Shown here one piece after another: positions 45,682 to 58,330 of a stretch of 64,000 nucleotides of DNA. The notes beneath the pieces were generated by a model. It saw only the letters and a program-made list of their open reading frames with translations. It was not told where the DNA came from and did no database searches. The stretch covers positions 113,618,141-113,682,140 of the forward strand of contig NC_079487.1 in assembly GCF_020520425.1 (NCBI RefSeq), given 5' to 3'. A program made the position numbers and the translations under genes. Positions within the stretch are counted from its first letter, which is position 1. The number at the start of each line of letters is the position of its first letter. The DNA comes from Spinacia oleracea (taxonomy: Eukaryota > Streptophyta > Magnoliopsida > Caryophyllales > Amaranthaceae).

Positions 45682-46009
45682 CTCTCTCCGTCCCGGAATA
45701 CTCGACCCGGTTTGACCAACACAGAGTTTAAGGGACTTGAATTGACTTATTTAATTTAATAGGTAGTAGTTGATAGTGGGGTATTATTTTAATGTAGTTA
45801 GTGGGAAATGTGTAAAGGGGTGAGGTTGGGAGAGAGTAGGGGTTGAATTTTTAATTATTTTTTGTATGGAGTAGGGGGTAGGTGGGTTAATAGGGGTGGA
45901 GTGAGAAATAATATAATATTGTTAGAATATTTCCATTTATAGAAACAGGTCAAGTATTAAGGGACGTCCCGATAAGTAAAACAGGTCAAGTATTCCGGGA
46001 CGGATGGAG
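45682..46009. mobile_element. Stowaway MITE
   Basis: Ends CTCTCTCCGTCCCGGAATAC and GTATTCCGGGACGGATGGAG are inverses with TA flanks; 328 bp, non-coding. A second internal copy of the 'gggacg' word lies near the right end. Confidence 0.88.
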
Positions 46010-47584
46010 TATTGTAGTTGTGGTCTATAGAGGAAATTTAATGTGTTAAATACAGAGTAATTAGGATGTGGGGTAGAAAAATTACTAAAATGGAAATGTG
46101 ACCCCTAAAAAAAGACGGCCGAAAGTAGTATATGTGACTCCTAAAAATCACGGACGGACCGATAGTACTATTTGCATAAATAATAAGACAAAATAAGAAA
46201 AATGTACAAAAAGGTAGTTGGATATAATAAAATATAAATAAAGTATGGTAGATGACTAAGATGGGAAAAAAAGTGGGTGGGTGTAAGAAAAAAAATAAAA
46301 TAAAGTAAGAGAAAGTGAATAGAAAGTTGTAAATGTTGTGGAGGTAAGTTACTAAATTTCTGTATTTTATGGATTCTTACCCCCAACTTATCTAATATAT
46401 AAGTCGATTTAGCAAAGTAAAAAGTTAATCTAAGAGCATGATCAGACCTAAGCATTATTAGTTAAGTTGTACTGACATGAAATATGAATCTTCTAGTTTT
46501 AAGATCAGACAAAAAAAGTTGTGCATTGAAGTGAACGAGTCTTGACAAAGTCTTATGAGTTTTGAAAATCAAAAAATCAATTTAAGACTCGGTGTGTGAG
46601 TTGAATAAAACAATATTGTACACAAACTTACAAGTCTCAAAATGAATTTAAGGGGGGTAGAGTTAAATTGTATTGAATCTTATAGTCTTGATAATAATAA
46701 CTTGGTTATTAAATATTCATGGAAGGATGAAATAACATTTGAAGAAACACACCCCCTAGTCTTGCTCTAAAAAAACTCGATCTAATTGTCAAGATCATGG
46801 AGTAAATACTGTATTTATGTTTTTTCTTTTTGTTTTTTACCATAAATGATGATTTAACACCTGTTAAACCTCAGACTATGACATGAGAGAATTTGGGTTT
46901 GAAATTTCCTATCCAACTTTCTATTTAATACTTCACGCAGTTGACCATTAACACCACATGTCCAAATAACAAATTTGATAATTGGATTACGTCAACTACT
47001 AAGTTTAATTTTTCACGTTATTTCAACACAGAATCAGCATCTTCTCTAATCCTATCTTCACGGGATATACTTAATACTTTGTATGCAATAATAATCAAAG
47101 AACCATTCAACCATTCAAACATCCAACTATAGTACGAGTACTTTTAGTACTATAATTAATTAAGCCCTCGAAACTAAAGTCTCGGGCTATTATTAATAAT
47201 ACTCGAGTTTGAATCTCATTTACATAATTGTAGAAGATACAGAAATACAGGGATAAAAAATCCTCAACTTCATTAAAAAAATTCCTCTATTGAAGTATAA
47301 TATAGTCTTTACAAAAATCAAAGAACAATGGGTTTTTCCAATTTAGAAAAACCCTCTTATTCTATTACAAATCATTTACAAAGGGGCCAAAAGCTTCTCC
47401 GCTAATTGTGAGCCATTGGCAATGAATATGGTAAAAAATGGGTGCTACATGAATGTTTTCGTAAAATTTCTACAATATTTTCTCTTTACCCCCCTGTAAG
47501 TTATACTTTTACGGTTGTACCTATAACTTGTTTTTCCAATTTTCTACATAACAATTAGAAATCTACAAACTAAAAAAAATGTAT
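46010..47584. other. AT-rich intergenic region downstream of the TRP gene
   Basis: No gene recognised. 'agtcttgac' and 'tttaagactcg' words at 46535-46595 echo the Tourist-like MITE at 44882. The 3' untranslated region of the telomere-binding gene lies just left of 47585. Confidence 0.4.
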
Positions 47585-50500
47585 TCAAGCTTTACCGGCT
47601 ACCGAGTCGGTAAGTTTAGGGAAAATACCCTGTTGCTGCTGTTGCTTTCCATGTTGCTTGGCTTGATGCTCGGACCAGTAAGACTGAGCAGCTAATACCC
47701 TGTCCAAAAGGTCTTGGGGAACTGGCTCCCCTCGCCTTTGCTGCGGTGAGATTCTTGCCGTGTGAACCAATGTTTTCCACTTATCCTAATAAAGATTAAC
47801 AAAATTTTAAAAATTAACAAAAAGAAAAAGGAAAAAAAGAAAAAGAAAAGAAAAGAAATTCCAACTCAAATCATGTGAAATATGAAAGGATAAGCATATG
47901 CTGTTCATGAGACACAAATCATAAGTTCCTTAATAACAAGAATACAAAACCATGTGGTACACAGACTTTTCACCCCCACAAGGGTTTTGGAGCTAAGCTT
48001 AGATTCATGTCTCATTAACAACTCACACATAATAAATTATCACCATAAATAAATAAAATGATTTTAGATTTCAATTACATACTTAAATAATGTACAATTA
48101 ATTTAATATACATTATCTTGTCAGTGAGGAGTTAGCCAATCACTGTCAAGAAAGTTATGTACAAGTGAAGTTAAGGTTGCTTGAGTCCCTGATTTGATGG
48201 AACTATAAGTGCCAACAGAAAGAATCAGAACAGCGAAAGCAATGTAAGGGCCACAGCTGCGTAAGGAGAACAATGAGACAGGACCCATACATGTCTATGT
48301 CTTTAATTCAATTGCCTTACTTTTAAACAAAAAATTGTACGAAGATGAGCTTGTCAAAACATCCAAGAATGTCGTATAACGAAAATAACTTGTTAGAGAA
48401 CTATACATCTACAACAAAAAGTGTTTTTAGTTTTTTACCTTCAAATCGACATAAGTTCGGTGCTTAGCATTCTCAAAGGAGCACAGCTTAACATCACGCC
48501 ACCTGTGAGGCACGATAAAATGGCATTAGGATATTAACCTTTTTTTGCTTACTATTATAACTGACTGACAATGATCACGAAGAATCATGTACCTTCCAGT
48601 TCCAAGTTTCTCCACTGCTCGAACAAGTGCTTCTACCTCGGAAACAGAGAAGGGTCGCCTAGTACGACGTTGTCCAATATCAGGACGCTTGGATCTCTGG
48701 CTCATAGGCACCACAGTAAGAGCTTCCATACTTTCTTCTGGAACAGACACCAGAGCCTTGGAATTTGAGACAGTTTTGTCAGTCAGTTCAGTAGTAGAAG
48801 GAACTAAGTCCTTGATACTTCCAGAAGATCTGTTTGAATAAGTTATAGAAGGTTTTTCAGGCGTTTTGATAGCAAAACTGTCACCATTAGGGTTAACTTG
48901 AGACCTGCAGAATCACCAAAATTAATATAGTCAGAGGCTAACACCACCAGATAAACATGAAGTGGGAAAACAACAGAAGAGCTTAAATTACAGTCATGTA
49001 CCTATTTACAAATTTAGGTGAGTCACATGGAAGCGGAGAAGGAGGTTCTTCAGGGTATATAGGTGGAGAAGGTTGACTTGGACTATTTGGTTCTAACATA
49101 AACCCAACTGTATCCATATCGTCACTTTGGGCTATGCCAGACTGGAGTAGAGTTCTGCTGTCATCTCGAATCTTCTTTCCTTGGAGAAGTACACCAACAC
49201 GCAATCCACTACCAAGTATAGTTGTCACAGCCTCTAAAACAGTTTTCTGTGGAAATATTCATAAATGACCAAATATTATTAATAATGAACATTGGCAAGC
49301 ATCATACTAATTGAAATCAGAAATGAAAAACAAACTGTAAACAATTAAACTGTCAGTACAATCTCCAAATACGTGTCTTGCAAAACCATAACTCAGTTGC
49401 ATACCTTGAGTGAACCAACAGTTGTACTTTCCGAAACCTCAATGAAAAGCTCTGGTACTTTGAAGGACTTAATGCTAAGCCGCACTGCATGAAATGTGCA
49501 CTACGTGTAAGAAATTCTTATAGGACACAGCACACACACACACACTATGCACTCAATATGGTAACTGTTACTAAAATACTCCAACAATACCTTGAGAGTT
49601 TCTTGAATTGCAAGATTTTTGGCGGCAGAACACTGAAGAGGGCATCCCTTTTCCTGCATGACAAAGAAGTTGATCTATCCAATCAGATTTTTCTCTTTGC
49701 TAAAACTGGAGGTCAAACAATGAAGAAAATGTAATGAAAACAAACCTTCATGCAGCTTCCCAGCTGAGAGATTCTTCTCCACATCTATTTCCTTCTCCGG
49801 AGAGTTAGAAACACTTTCACAACTTATGCCTCCATCGTATGTCACCACTGAGCTTCGTTCCAATAACCTTCGTTTCTTGAATGGAGTATTACGTTGAGAC
49901 CTGTCTATCTCATAAGAGGGTCTCTTGCAAGGGTAATTCTGTTTTGATCCACCATCTGGAGAAACCAAACAAAATGTTCATCAATTTCCCTTCTAAAGAG
50001 ATTAAAGCCAATCATTAAGTACAAAGCTATTAGCGCACCTGTGTTAGAAGGTTCATCATCCTTCAGTTTTGGGACCGTCTTCCAGCATCCGGACATCAAA
50101 AGCTTATGGTCTTCAACACATGTCGGTGACCTGAATGCCTTCATCGTGTTGTTAGGTTTAGAGCACCGAGAAAGAATTTCATCATCATCTTTACAGTTTA
50201 GTTTTACATCGCTCCCGTGTTTCAGAGAAGAAGCATTAGGATTAGAGCCCCTACAAAGAGTCAAATTAACATTTTCTTCACAGTTGGCTGGTGCAGATGA
50301 CTTGTTAGCTGTAGTGATATCTCCAGAAGCATCCCCATTAGTACATAAAAGTTTCCTAATGAGCCCATTGTCTAAGTTAGTATCATCAGACTCCCCACAT
50401 TTGGGGGAACTCCCATCTATTTTACAAGAATGTTTTACAAATACGTCGTTGATTTTCTGGGTTACCAACTTTGATTCACAATCAACCTTCTCAGAGCACG

Positions 50501-51002
50501 CAGAGCTTGCAAAAAGAGAAACATGATCAGCGGTCACTTCTTTCACTGTTTCAAGCTTCCCTTTACAGGTATCCCTCTGAAGACCAGAGAAAAAGACGCT
50601 ACCCTCAGAGCTACCCTGATCATCATGTTCCCCTCCCAATGTCTTATCAACATCCAGAAGCTCCTTCTTAATAGCAGCATTCTTATCAATTCCACACTGA
50701 TCAAATCCCACAGCTGCACTACTAGAAGCCGAAGAGCATTCACTCTCTTCTAACAACTTTCCAGCAACCGTTGCCAGCAACTCAAATGCACATACTTGGC
50801 CACCTTCACGTTTTTTCTGACGAAACCCCCGTTTCTGTAACCACTGATTTATCAAAATCGAGCTACGGAAGCAATGTAATAATAGGCTAAAACACAATCT
50901 AATAAACGAAGAACTTACTCGTATGGATCTGGGAGCCCTGGGTATAGCAGGAGAAGGGTAGCCATTAACACCGTGATCCAATGTTCTCTTCAACAACACC
51001 AT
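47585..51002 (-). CDS. TRP1/TBP1-type telomere-repeat-binding MYB protein
   Basis: Nine exons on the minus strand: 50919-51002, 50039-50834, 49746-49955, 49591-49653, 49405-49484, 49002-49246, 48593-48904, 48439-48502, 47585-47785; 684 aa. The N-terminus MVLLKRTLDHGVNGY with a FRQKKREGGQVCAFELLATVAGKLL block is typical of plant TRP/TBP proteins. A long Ser/Asp-rich region follows, then KGMPSSVFCRQKS. A ubiquitin-like fold (385-463) contains KSFKVPELFIEVSE and GVLLQGKKIRDD. The single C-terminal MYB domain (about 572-630) has the telobox helix VDLKDKWKTLVHT, split by the last intron, then the plant MYB extension with EPVPQDLLDRVLAAQSYW. These nuclear proteins bind double-stranded TTTAGGG repeats and affect telomere length. 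All splice phases agree, so the gene looks intact. Confidence 0.95.
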
Positions 51003-52150
51003 ATTTCAGAAATACATGCCAGGAAAAGCTGTCTGAATGAACAAATTGTAGGAATGTCCTGTCACAACAAAAATTATTCAATGAGCCAATAGTACCATAG
51101 ATTATTCCACATAACCAATCTATCCAATTTCCAAATCAGGCATCATTTCCAACAAATAATATCAACAATTATGTAAAAACTTATTTCAACTTTGTAATAA
51201 TTTTTAAAAAGGAAAGAAAATCCATAAAAATTTGGATCATATAATAATTCATAAAAGTATCTCTTTCATTTCCATATAAAGTAAGAAAATCTAACACGCA
51301 AATTCTCAGAAATACAAAACCCTCTCTCTCTCTTAAAACCAAGAATTCTGAGGTTTTTCATCAATTGCTTCTAACAGAAGCCACGGAGAAAGTATATGAG
51401 AGCGTAAAACCAACAAATTATGCATCAAAACGTCAAATTCTGGATCATAATAACTTGATCATCAACTTAAGAAAACACTTCTAAATCGATTTAACGTAAT
51501 TCGAACACGAAGATCATTTGATCAATAATCGAAATTAGGACGAAAACAAGCTTGTTGCTAAAAATCTGAGAAACAATTCCCCAAAATAACTCAAAATTGA
51601 GCCCGAATTCACCAAAACCTCAAATCAAACAGTTAAAATTCAAACAAATTCAATACCTGAGATCAAAATTACGCGCATTAAACGAAAAAACTCGAACAGA
51701 ATTCAACAAATTACACCAAATTTAAACACTACTCAAAATGATCGAGAAAAAACGCACCTGATTAACAAACGAAACGATCTTCCTTCTTCGATCAATGATA
51801 AACTACCTAATCTACAACGAACTGATGATAATAAACCTCTCACGAATTATATTTTAAATTATTATTATTACACAAAATGAATTTACGAAAATGAAGCATA
51901 AAAATTCGGTTGAATTCTCATAGAAGTTACGTCTTTCTCTCTCTAAAGTATGGTATGATCATTTCAATTAACGAACGCAACAACAAAAAAAAACAGTTTT
52001 TATTTAATTCTATGAGTTTCTCCCTCTAAAAAATGAAGGGAATTTTCTCTCTCTAGATGAGGGGTTTGGTTGTGGGGACAGAAGAAGGTATACAAAACCC
52101 CGGGGTGTGAGGGAGAGGGGATTTAAATTACGGATTACCCAACAAATAAA
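51003..52150 (-). promoter_or_regulatory. 5' leader (probably spliced) and promoter of the TRP gene
   Basis: On the minus strand there are donor candidates CAG/GTGCGT (junction ~51757/51758) and CTCAG/GTATTG (~51657), and acceptor-like sequence CAGACAG near 51030. A leader with at least one intron is therefore likely. TC-rich leader-like sequence extends to about 52080. No other gene is visible. Confidence 0.45.
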
Positions 52151-52402
52151 CTGCTTAAACCCCAACCAAATCTCTCAGCCACATAACCGGTAATAGCCGG
52201 TCAAACGGTTATGCTTGCTTTTGGGGTTATTTTTTTTACCGTGGTGATTTTTTTTTTTTGGATAAAATGTATTTTTGTTTTTTCAGACCACATTTCCCAC
52301 TAAATTCCTGATTTTTCTAATCTATCAAATTTTGAACCTCTATTTTTCAGTTTAAGCCCCCGGCATTTTCGATGATTTTTGCAGGTTTCTTTTTTTGACA
52401 CT

Positions 52403-52818
52403 GTTGTTAGATAGTGTTTTGGAGAAAATTCAGGACTAAACAATGACATTTTTGGAAAGTTTTTTTTTCATGCTATTTGTAAACTTTACTAGTATTTGTG
52501 TTTAAATGATGCCTGAATTAATTATTGTATTACGTGTATAATTATAATTTACCATTTACTTTTAGTTGCAATAATTTGACTTTTTTGCTCTATTTACTAT
52601 CATGGTAAACTTCTTTTTTGACAAATTTTGGCAATGTATATGTAATACAATATAGTCATATAGAAGTTGCTAGATTAGTCTCTCATTGTATGTTTTCAAA
52701 TATGGAGTATCAATTTTTTTCATATGATTTGAACATGTTGATGATTGAAGATATTAATGATTAAAGTTATGTGTCAAGAAACGTAAAAGTTTTATTATTG
52801 CAATTAAAGGTGAATAAG
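52403..52818 (+). repeat. Local duplication, copy 1 left part
   Basis: The sequence from 'gttgttagatagtgtttt' to 'ggtgaataag' is paralogous to 55778-56130 (same order of 'aggactaaacaatgacattt', 'ctagtatttg', 'attgaagatat', 'aaagttatgtgt'). Copy 1 continues at 53718 after two nested MITEs. Confidence 0.8.
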
Positions 52819-53383
52819 TAGAGCTGGTAAAAATTGACCCAACCCACCAACCCAACCCGAACCCAACCCAATGATAAAGGGTTGGGTCAAGATTTTCAAC
52901 CCGTTTAATTAAATGGGTCAACCCAACCCAACCCGTTTAATTAAATGGGTTGGGTCATGTTGAAATGTTCAACCCGAAAACAACCCGCCTAACCCGTTTA
53001 AGTTCAAGCAAGTATGTAATATATACATCTGTAGAATTTTATTTAAAATATTTTATTTCTCATTTTTCCTTCAAAAATGAATAATTATTTGACATTTTGA
53101 TACATGTCAAATACATATTTAAGTATTACTTTTTCTATGAGATATGCCATAAAAATATCACCTCGCGACTCTATAGTTAAGTCAATTTATATTTACACTT
53201 AAAAGTGAAAAAAAAAAAAATTAAACGGGTCAACTTCAGGTCAACCCGTTTATAATTGGGTTGGGTTGGGTTGAAAATTTAAACCCGTTTAATTAAACAG
53301 GTCGGGTTGGGTTGGGAAAATCTCAACCCGTTTATAAATGGGTCGACCTGATTTCGACCCAACCCAACCCATTGCCAGCTCTA
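52819..53383. mobile_element. hAT-type MITE with aacccaaccc-rich arms
   Basis: The exact 8-bp duplication TGAATAAG (52811-52818 and 53384-53391) flanks ends TAGAGCTGGTAA and TTGCCAGCTCTA. The arms are rich in 'aacccgtttaattaa' and 'gggttgggt' words and the core is AT-rich. The paralogous region near 56130 lacks it. Confidence 0.92.
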
Positions 53384-53390
53384 TGAATAA

Positions 53391-53714
53391 GAGCATCTAC
53401 AATGGTAAGCTAATTTCTAAATTAGCTTGTCATGTCACATAATATTTCAAGCTATTTCCCTTTCTAGCTAGTTAGTACCCTAGTGGTTAGCTACTAGCTT
53501 GATATTTAATGTAGTCATATTTGTCAATTAATATTTTAATTTAATTTAATTTAATATTATTTCATTGGCCAAGTTTTTTCAAGCAAATTAGCTTAAATAA
53601 GCTAATTTGCTTGGCCAAGCTAATTTATTTATATCAACTCCAATGGTCAAGCTAGTAGGTTGGGATTTCTAAAAATTGCAAGCAAGTCCCTAGCTACAAC
53701 CATTGGAGATGCTC
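53391..53714. mobile_element. Tourist/Harbinger-like MITE inserted in the hAT target duplication
   Basis: Ends GAGCATCTACAATGG and CCATTGGAGATGCTC are inverses, flanked by TAA (53388-53390 and 53715-53717). The insertion point lies inside the right 8-bp duplication of the preceding hAT MITE, so it is the younger of the two. Confidence 0.88.
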
Positions 53715-53717
53715 TAA

Positions 53718-54008
53718 GGCCACACAGAAAGTTTATTATAACCTATGATTAAAATTCACGGTAAATGCTTTATGCACGGGAAATCTAAATTACGAATATA
53801 ACATTAATTAAACAAAATTCTTAGTAGTAAATAACAAAAATTGCATTGATGACTTAATATACGGAGTAAAATTTCCAACAACATTTGTAAGACAGAGTAA
53901 CATATACAAAATACAATTAGAAGTGGCTTAACATAACACATATTAACATGAATATCATAGGTGGTTTGAGGTAATACATAGTCATGCTTTGATCCATAGT
54001 TTTTTTTC
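53718..54008 (+). repeat. Local duplication, copy 1 right part, and spacer
   Basis: 'agtttattataacctatga' through 'acatttgtaaga' (to about 53892) matches 56148-56310. The remainder up to the Mutator-like element is unique-looking AT-rich DNA. Confidence 0.75.
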
Positions 54009-55270
54009 CGGATTTTTCATGAAATGCCCCTGAGGTTTGTCTTAATGCACCAAATACCCCTAAACTTTCCAAAATGCACCAAATACCCCTAAGGTTTAAT
54101 ATAAATACACAAAATGCCCAAAATGACTATTTTCCGTTAACTCCGTTAACTTATCCGTTAACTTTAACTTTAATTTAATTTAATTTTTCTCTTTTCCTTT
54201 TAATTTCTTCTTTTTTCATTTGTTTTTCTCTCTCCCCCCTTCCTTCTTCCCTGTTAAAAATGGCAGCCAATTTTTCTGGGTTGGAAGCACCATGACAGCT
54301 CTTCTCTTCCTCACCACCACCACACACCGCCATGCTAACCCCTTCTCTTCCTCACCACCACCACCCCACACCGCCACCGCCACCGCTAGACAAACACATA
54401 CATCGATTTTCCTCTCTCAAAATCCAGATCCCAAAAAATTGATCCCCAAATCAGTAATGGGGGATTTTAATCAACCATTGTTGCCAGTTGCCTTGACCGT
54501 AACGGAGGGGGAAGTGAGGGGAAGGGAAACGACGCCGGCGAGGAAGGCGAAGTGGAGTTTGGTGGCGGCGGCAGTGGGGAATGAGGAAGGTGGGGGAAGT
54601 GAGGGGGAGGGAAACGCGGGTTTGGTGGTGGCGACAGCAGTGGGTAAGGTGGGGGAGGGGAGGGAAACGCCGCCGGTGAGGAAGGGGGAGTGGGGTTTGA
54701 TGGTGGTAGCATGGCGGTGGTGGGGTTTGGTGGTGGCGGCATGGCTGCATTCTCTCTCCTCTAATTCGTTGATTCTGTGAGGATGGAGGTGGTTGCAAGG
54801 ATGGAGCTATGGTTGGTGTTGATAATGGAGAGAGAGGAATTAGGGGTTTGACATGGTGGTGGTGGGACTTGAGGAGACAGAACAAAGGCAACAACAAGGT
54901 TGGAATGGAGAATCCAAATTTTTTTGGGGTAATTATTTTTTTCAGACAATAGTTAATTAATTTAATTAAGGATTAATTAATTTAATTAAGGATTAGTTAA
55001 TGTAATTAAGGTTAATTAATATAATTAAAGGTTAATTAATGTAATTAAGGGTTAATTAATATAATTAAGGGTTAATGTTAGGATAAATAAAGAAAACGGT
55101 TTATTAAGGGCAAAAATGTAAACATACGCTAACGGGGACTTAACGTCCGTTAGCCTTGTGGGCATTTTGTGTATTTATACTAAATCTCGGGGGTATTTGG
55201 TGCATTTTGGAAAGTTTAAGGGTATTTGGTGCATTAACACAAACCTCAGGGGCATTTCATGAAAAATCCG
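54009..55270. mobile_element. Mutator-like element sharing ends with the 25192-28506 element
   Basis: The 9-bp duplication TTTTTTTTC (54000-54008 and 55271-55279) flanks ~120-bp inverted repeats starting CGGATTTTTCATGAAATGCC. The repeats use the same 'caccaaatacccct' units as the larger element but differ from each other at several positions, so this copy is older. The interior holds CT-rich sequence, a 'ggtggtggcggc'-type G-rich minisatellite (about 54500-54750) and a 'ggttaattaatataattaa' tandem repeat (54950-55075). A 186-codon open frame (54220-54780) has only low-complexity sequence and I do not call it a gene. Confidence 0.88.
54950..55078 (+). repeat. ~21-24-bp AT-rich tandem repeat
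   Basis: About six units of 'ttaattaatataattaaggg' in tandem within the older Mutator-like element. Confidence 0.85.
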
Positions 55271-55279
55271 TTTTTTTTC

Positions 55280-55777
55280 CCCTAACTTTTTACTCGTTTT
55301 CACATTCTATTAAAATGTATTGATCTTCTTTCTTCGGATACACAACAAAGAAAGCAACGTCGTAAAATATGTCATACGAAGTATAACATTATAAAAACAG
55401 GCAATCGATTACATAAAACTATTCACGGGTTAGTAAATTAAATGAAAATGTTACATTAATTATTTAATTTATTTTGTTGTACCAATCTAATATATTTACT
55501 TAATTGGTTTTCATTTTTACGGTCGATTTGATTGTAACTTTGAATATTTTTATCTGGTTTGATTAATTAATTGTAATTTGAATATAATTTTATCTGGTTA
55601 GATTAAAGTCTCTTTAGAATTGAACTTTCTCTCAATCTACAAATATCTTTATATCTATGTATAATTTATATATGTTTGAATTGGATTAGATTCGTCTCAC
55701 TCCAATTTTAAAGCATCAAATTTTTATAATTTTAATTTGTGTCATTGCAAATAATGAAAACAATGAAAAAAATTATT
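55280..55777. other. AT-rich spacer
   Basis: No gene or element recognised between the Mutator-like element and duplication copy 2. Confidence 0.4.
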
Positions 55778-56312
55778 GTTGTTGGATAGTGTTTTAAAAA
55801 ACAATCAGGACTGAACATTGACATTTTTGGAAAAATTTTCTATTTGTAAACGACTAGTATTTGCGTTCAAATGATGTTCGGATTAATTATTGCAGTATGT
55901 AGATAACTAATTTCTCATTCATTTTTTAGTTGCAAAAAATTGATTGCTCTATTTACAATTATTACAAACTCTTTTTATAGACAATTTTCGGTACATATGT
56001 GAGTAAAAATATAATCATGCAGAGTATCATCATTTTTTAATATAGTTTGTATTTGTTGATAATTGAAGATATGAATAATTAAAGTTATGTGTTAACAAAC
56101 ATAAAAGTAAAATCATTGCAACTAAATGTGAATAGGTCAGAAGGGAGGTTTATTATAACTTCATGAACAAAATTCATGTTTAATGCTTTATGCATGGCAA
56201 ATCTAAATTATGAATATAACGTTAATTATTCAAAATTCTTAATAATGAATAAAAAATCATATTGATTTATTAAACATTGAGTAACAAATTTTACAAAAAA
56301 TTTGTAAGATAT
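55778..56312 (+). repeat. Local duplication, copy 2 (empty site for two MITEs)
   Basis: Paralogous to 52403-52818 joined to 53718-53892, without the hAT and Tourist-like MITEs. It ends where the Copia LTR begins. Confidence 0.8.
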
Positions 56313-56705
56313 TGTTGGTGATGGACATATTACTTCAGATGAAGTTTTACCTAGGCAAGCACAACACTGCAAGGCAGGGCTTGAACACACTAGATTGCAG
56401 CCCATGTAACATAATTTTGTTACATTTTCAGCCTGTGTCAACTAGTATGTCTGCTAGTGACAACTAGGATGCTTAAGATCGCCTATAGTTATTTATTCCT
56501 TGCTTTATGATTGGTTGTAACAACAATGCAGTAGAGTAGTATATATAGCTAGCTTTTTTCTACAGTCACAATTATCAGAGAATATTTCCCTAAACCTGTA
56601 ATAAGCAGACAATCTCTAAATATAAGCTTATGTACAACTCTGTTTATGGATGCTTACGCTCCATTCTTCTTGTGTACTTTATGTATTTTGTGGATGTTTT
56701 TAGCA
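56313..56705 (+). mobile_element. Copia-type 5' LTR
   Basis: The block starts TGTTGG and ends CA. It is followed at once by a primer-binding site (TGGTATTAGAGCAG, 56706-56719) complementary to initiator tRNA-Met except for one base. A TATA-like GTATATATAGC lies at 56538-56548. No 3' LTR was found in the window, so the element is truncated. Confidence 0.75.
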
Positions 56706-57115
56706 TGGTATTAGAGCAGAAATTCAAGATCCTGATTCTGTTGGTATAATCTAATACGAGTTCCGTGTTCTTCGTTTTTGAGGTTTGTTCATCCTTGTTT
56801 GATTTCTTAGACGCTCATTCTAATTGTTGTTTACTTAGAAATTCCTACTGTTATACCTGAAATTCTCTGTGTTCTTAGTTTCACAATTTCTGCGTTAGAT
56901 CTCTAAAGTAATTCTTGAGATTAGATAAACATATAGTCAGTATTTCTTAATTATTTTTCTCTATAAAATCCAAACACATTTTTTTTATTCTTTCGATTTT
57001 CTGCTTAGAAATTCATAAAAAACAAAAGAAGGTTGCCCAACCTTTAGCACCGAATCAAGATCTTGCTAGTCCTTTTTTACTTGCATCCAACTGATAAGAA
57101 CAGTAATAGAGGCGC
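56706..57115 (+). pseudogene. Copia leader and start of a gag remnant
   Basis: After the primer-binding site comes an untranslated leader and then, at about 57060-57115, a short gag-like stretch. It reads SPF, then in the next frame LHPTDKNSN, as at the start of Copia gag proteins. A one-base shift separates the two. No integrase, RT or protease follows. Confidence 0.6.
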
Positions 57116-58239
57116 GTGATTTTTGGCTTGGTTTGTTCTACACGCACAATTTTTTTGTGAGAAACTTGAATCAGTGGCCGGAAGATTGATAATTTGGCCG
57201 GAATGTTGCTATAAGGAACCATTTTTAATACAATTTTTTAAATCAATGTACTATTTGACAAAAGTGAAAACAAAAGGTACTAGTTCACAAAGTGAGGCAA
57301 AAATAAATACTTTCTGACAATTTTATCTAAAGTAAATTAGGAACAAATGGCTGACCTTATTTTAAGGTCATGGTCCAAGTCATTTAAGAATGGGTGTAGA
57401 ATCGGGTATGGTCCATATTAAAACTCAAATTATTTGAAATTTCTGGGTTCAATTGCACAAGATGATGTCTCCAAACCAACTTCCGAGGATCGTTAGATTC
57501 GTCACCCAGTTTATTCCAGGTATTAGCAAATTTCATTCCCTTTATTTCATTTTGAATTGACTCAAAGCCCTAATATCCGACAATTTAAAGTATATCTGTT
57601 TGTTTTCTCGCATTTGAGAGCCTTACCTCATCAATGTTTAGACTGATCATATTACTTGGGTATGTTGAACTTTGAATACCCTAAATCATAATTGATATAT
57701 TTTTAGTATTTTAATGATTCAATAATCTTTTGTTGTATATCAATTTCAAGGGGGATTAGTGTTTCTCTATCAAGAATGCTGCCATGAACTTGAATTTATA
57801 TGGGAATTTCCTATTTTCGAGGATTGAGTTTGGTCTAGGTTAGAATCTATATTTGATTGGAACTTGTACCTTATTAAAAATGGGATGAACTATTTGATTT
57901 TAGTGGCGGAGCGGGTCCTCTTCGCTCGAGCAAGACCACGTACATATAACTATAATTGCTTCCATGTTCCATTACTGAAGCATGATTGCTTAATTGGGTT
58001 TTGTTGGCTAGAATGCTAGATAAGATAAACATCCATGGTAGTTTTCTCCTTTTCTACTTTGATATTGTTGGTAATAACCTGGCCATGAGTGTTCAGAAAT
58101 CAAAGGCTTCTGATTGCGAACATAATGCTATCTACTTTACTCAATACTGATGATTGTATTGCGTATAGGTGTGATCAAATACCCTGTGGGTAATGATAAT
58201 GAATGAATACTCAATAATTTATCTTTCCTTGACTTGAGA
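57116..58239. other. AT-rich intergenic region
   Basis: No gene recognised. Confidence 0.4.
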
Positions 58240-58330
58240 TGGATGCAAACACCTTCATAATGATGATGGAACATAAAAGATTGGTGCTTATTATATATAG
58301 AGAGTGTATCTCAGTTGATTAACTCAGTAA
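58240..58330 (-). repeat. Extra copy of the laccase core promoter without a gene
   Basis: The sequence from 'gatgcaaacacctt' through 'taaaagattggtgcttatta' and 'gtgtatctcagttgatt' parallels 60795-60883, the leader and TATA region of the laccase gene, in the same orientation. No laccase coding sequence follows to its left, so it is probably what remains of a tandem duplicate. Confidence 0.7.

Noticed and set aside
50041-50526. 161-codon plus-strand open frame
   Set aside because: Antisense of the large second exon of the telomere-binding protein gene.
54220-54780. 186-codon open frame inside the older Mutator-like element
   Set aside because: Low-complexity Ser/Pro/His then Gly/Glu-rich sequence following G-rich minisatellite DNA; no conserved domain recognised, and both strands are open because of composition.
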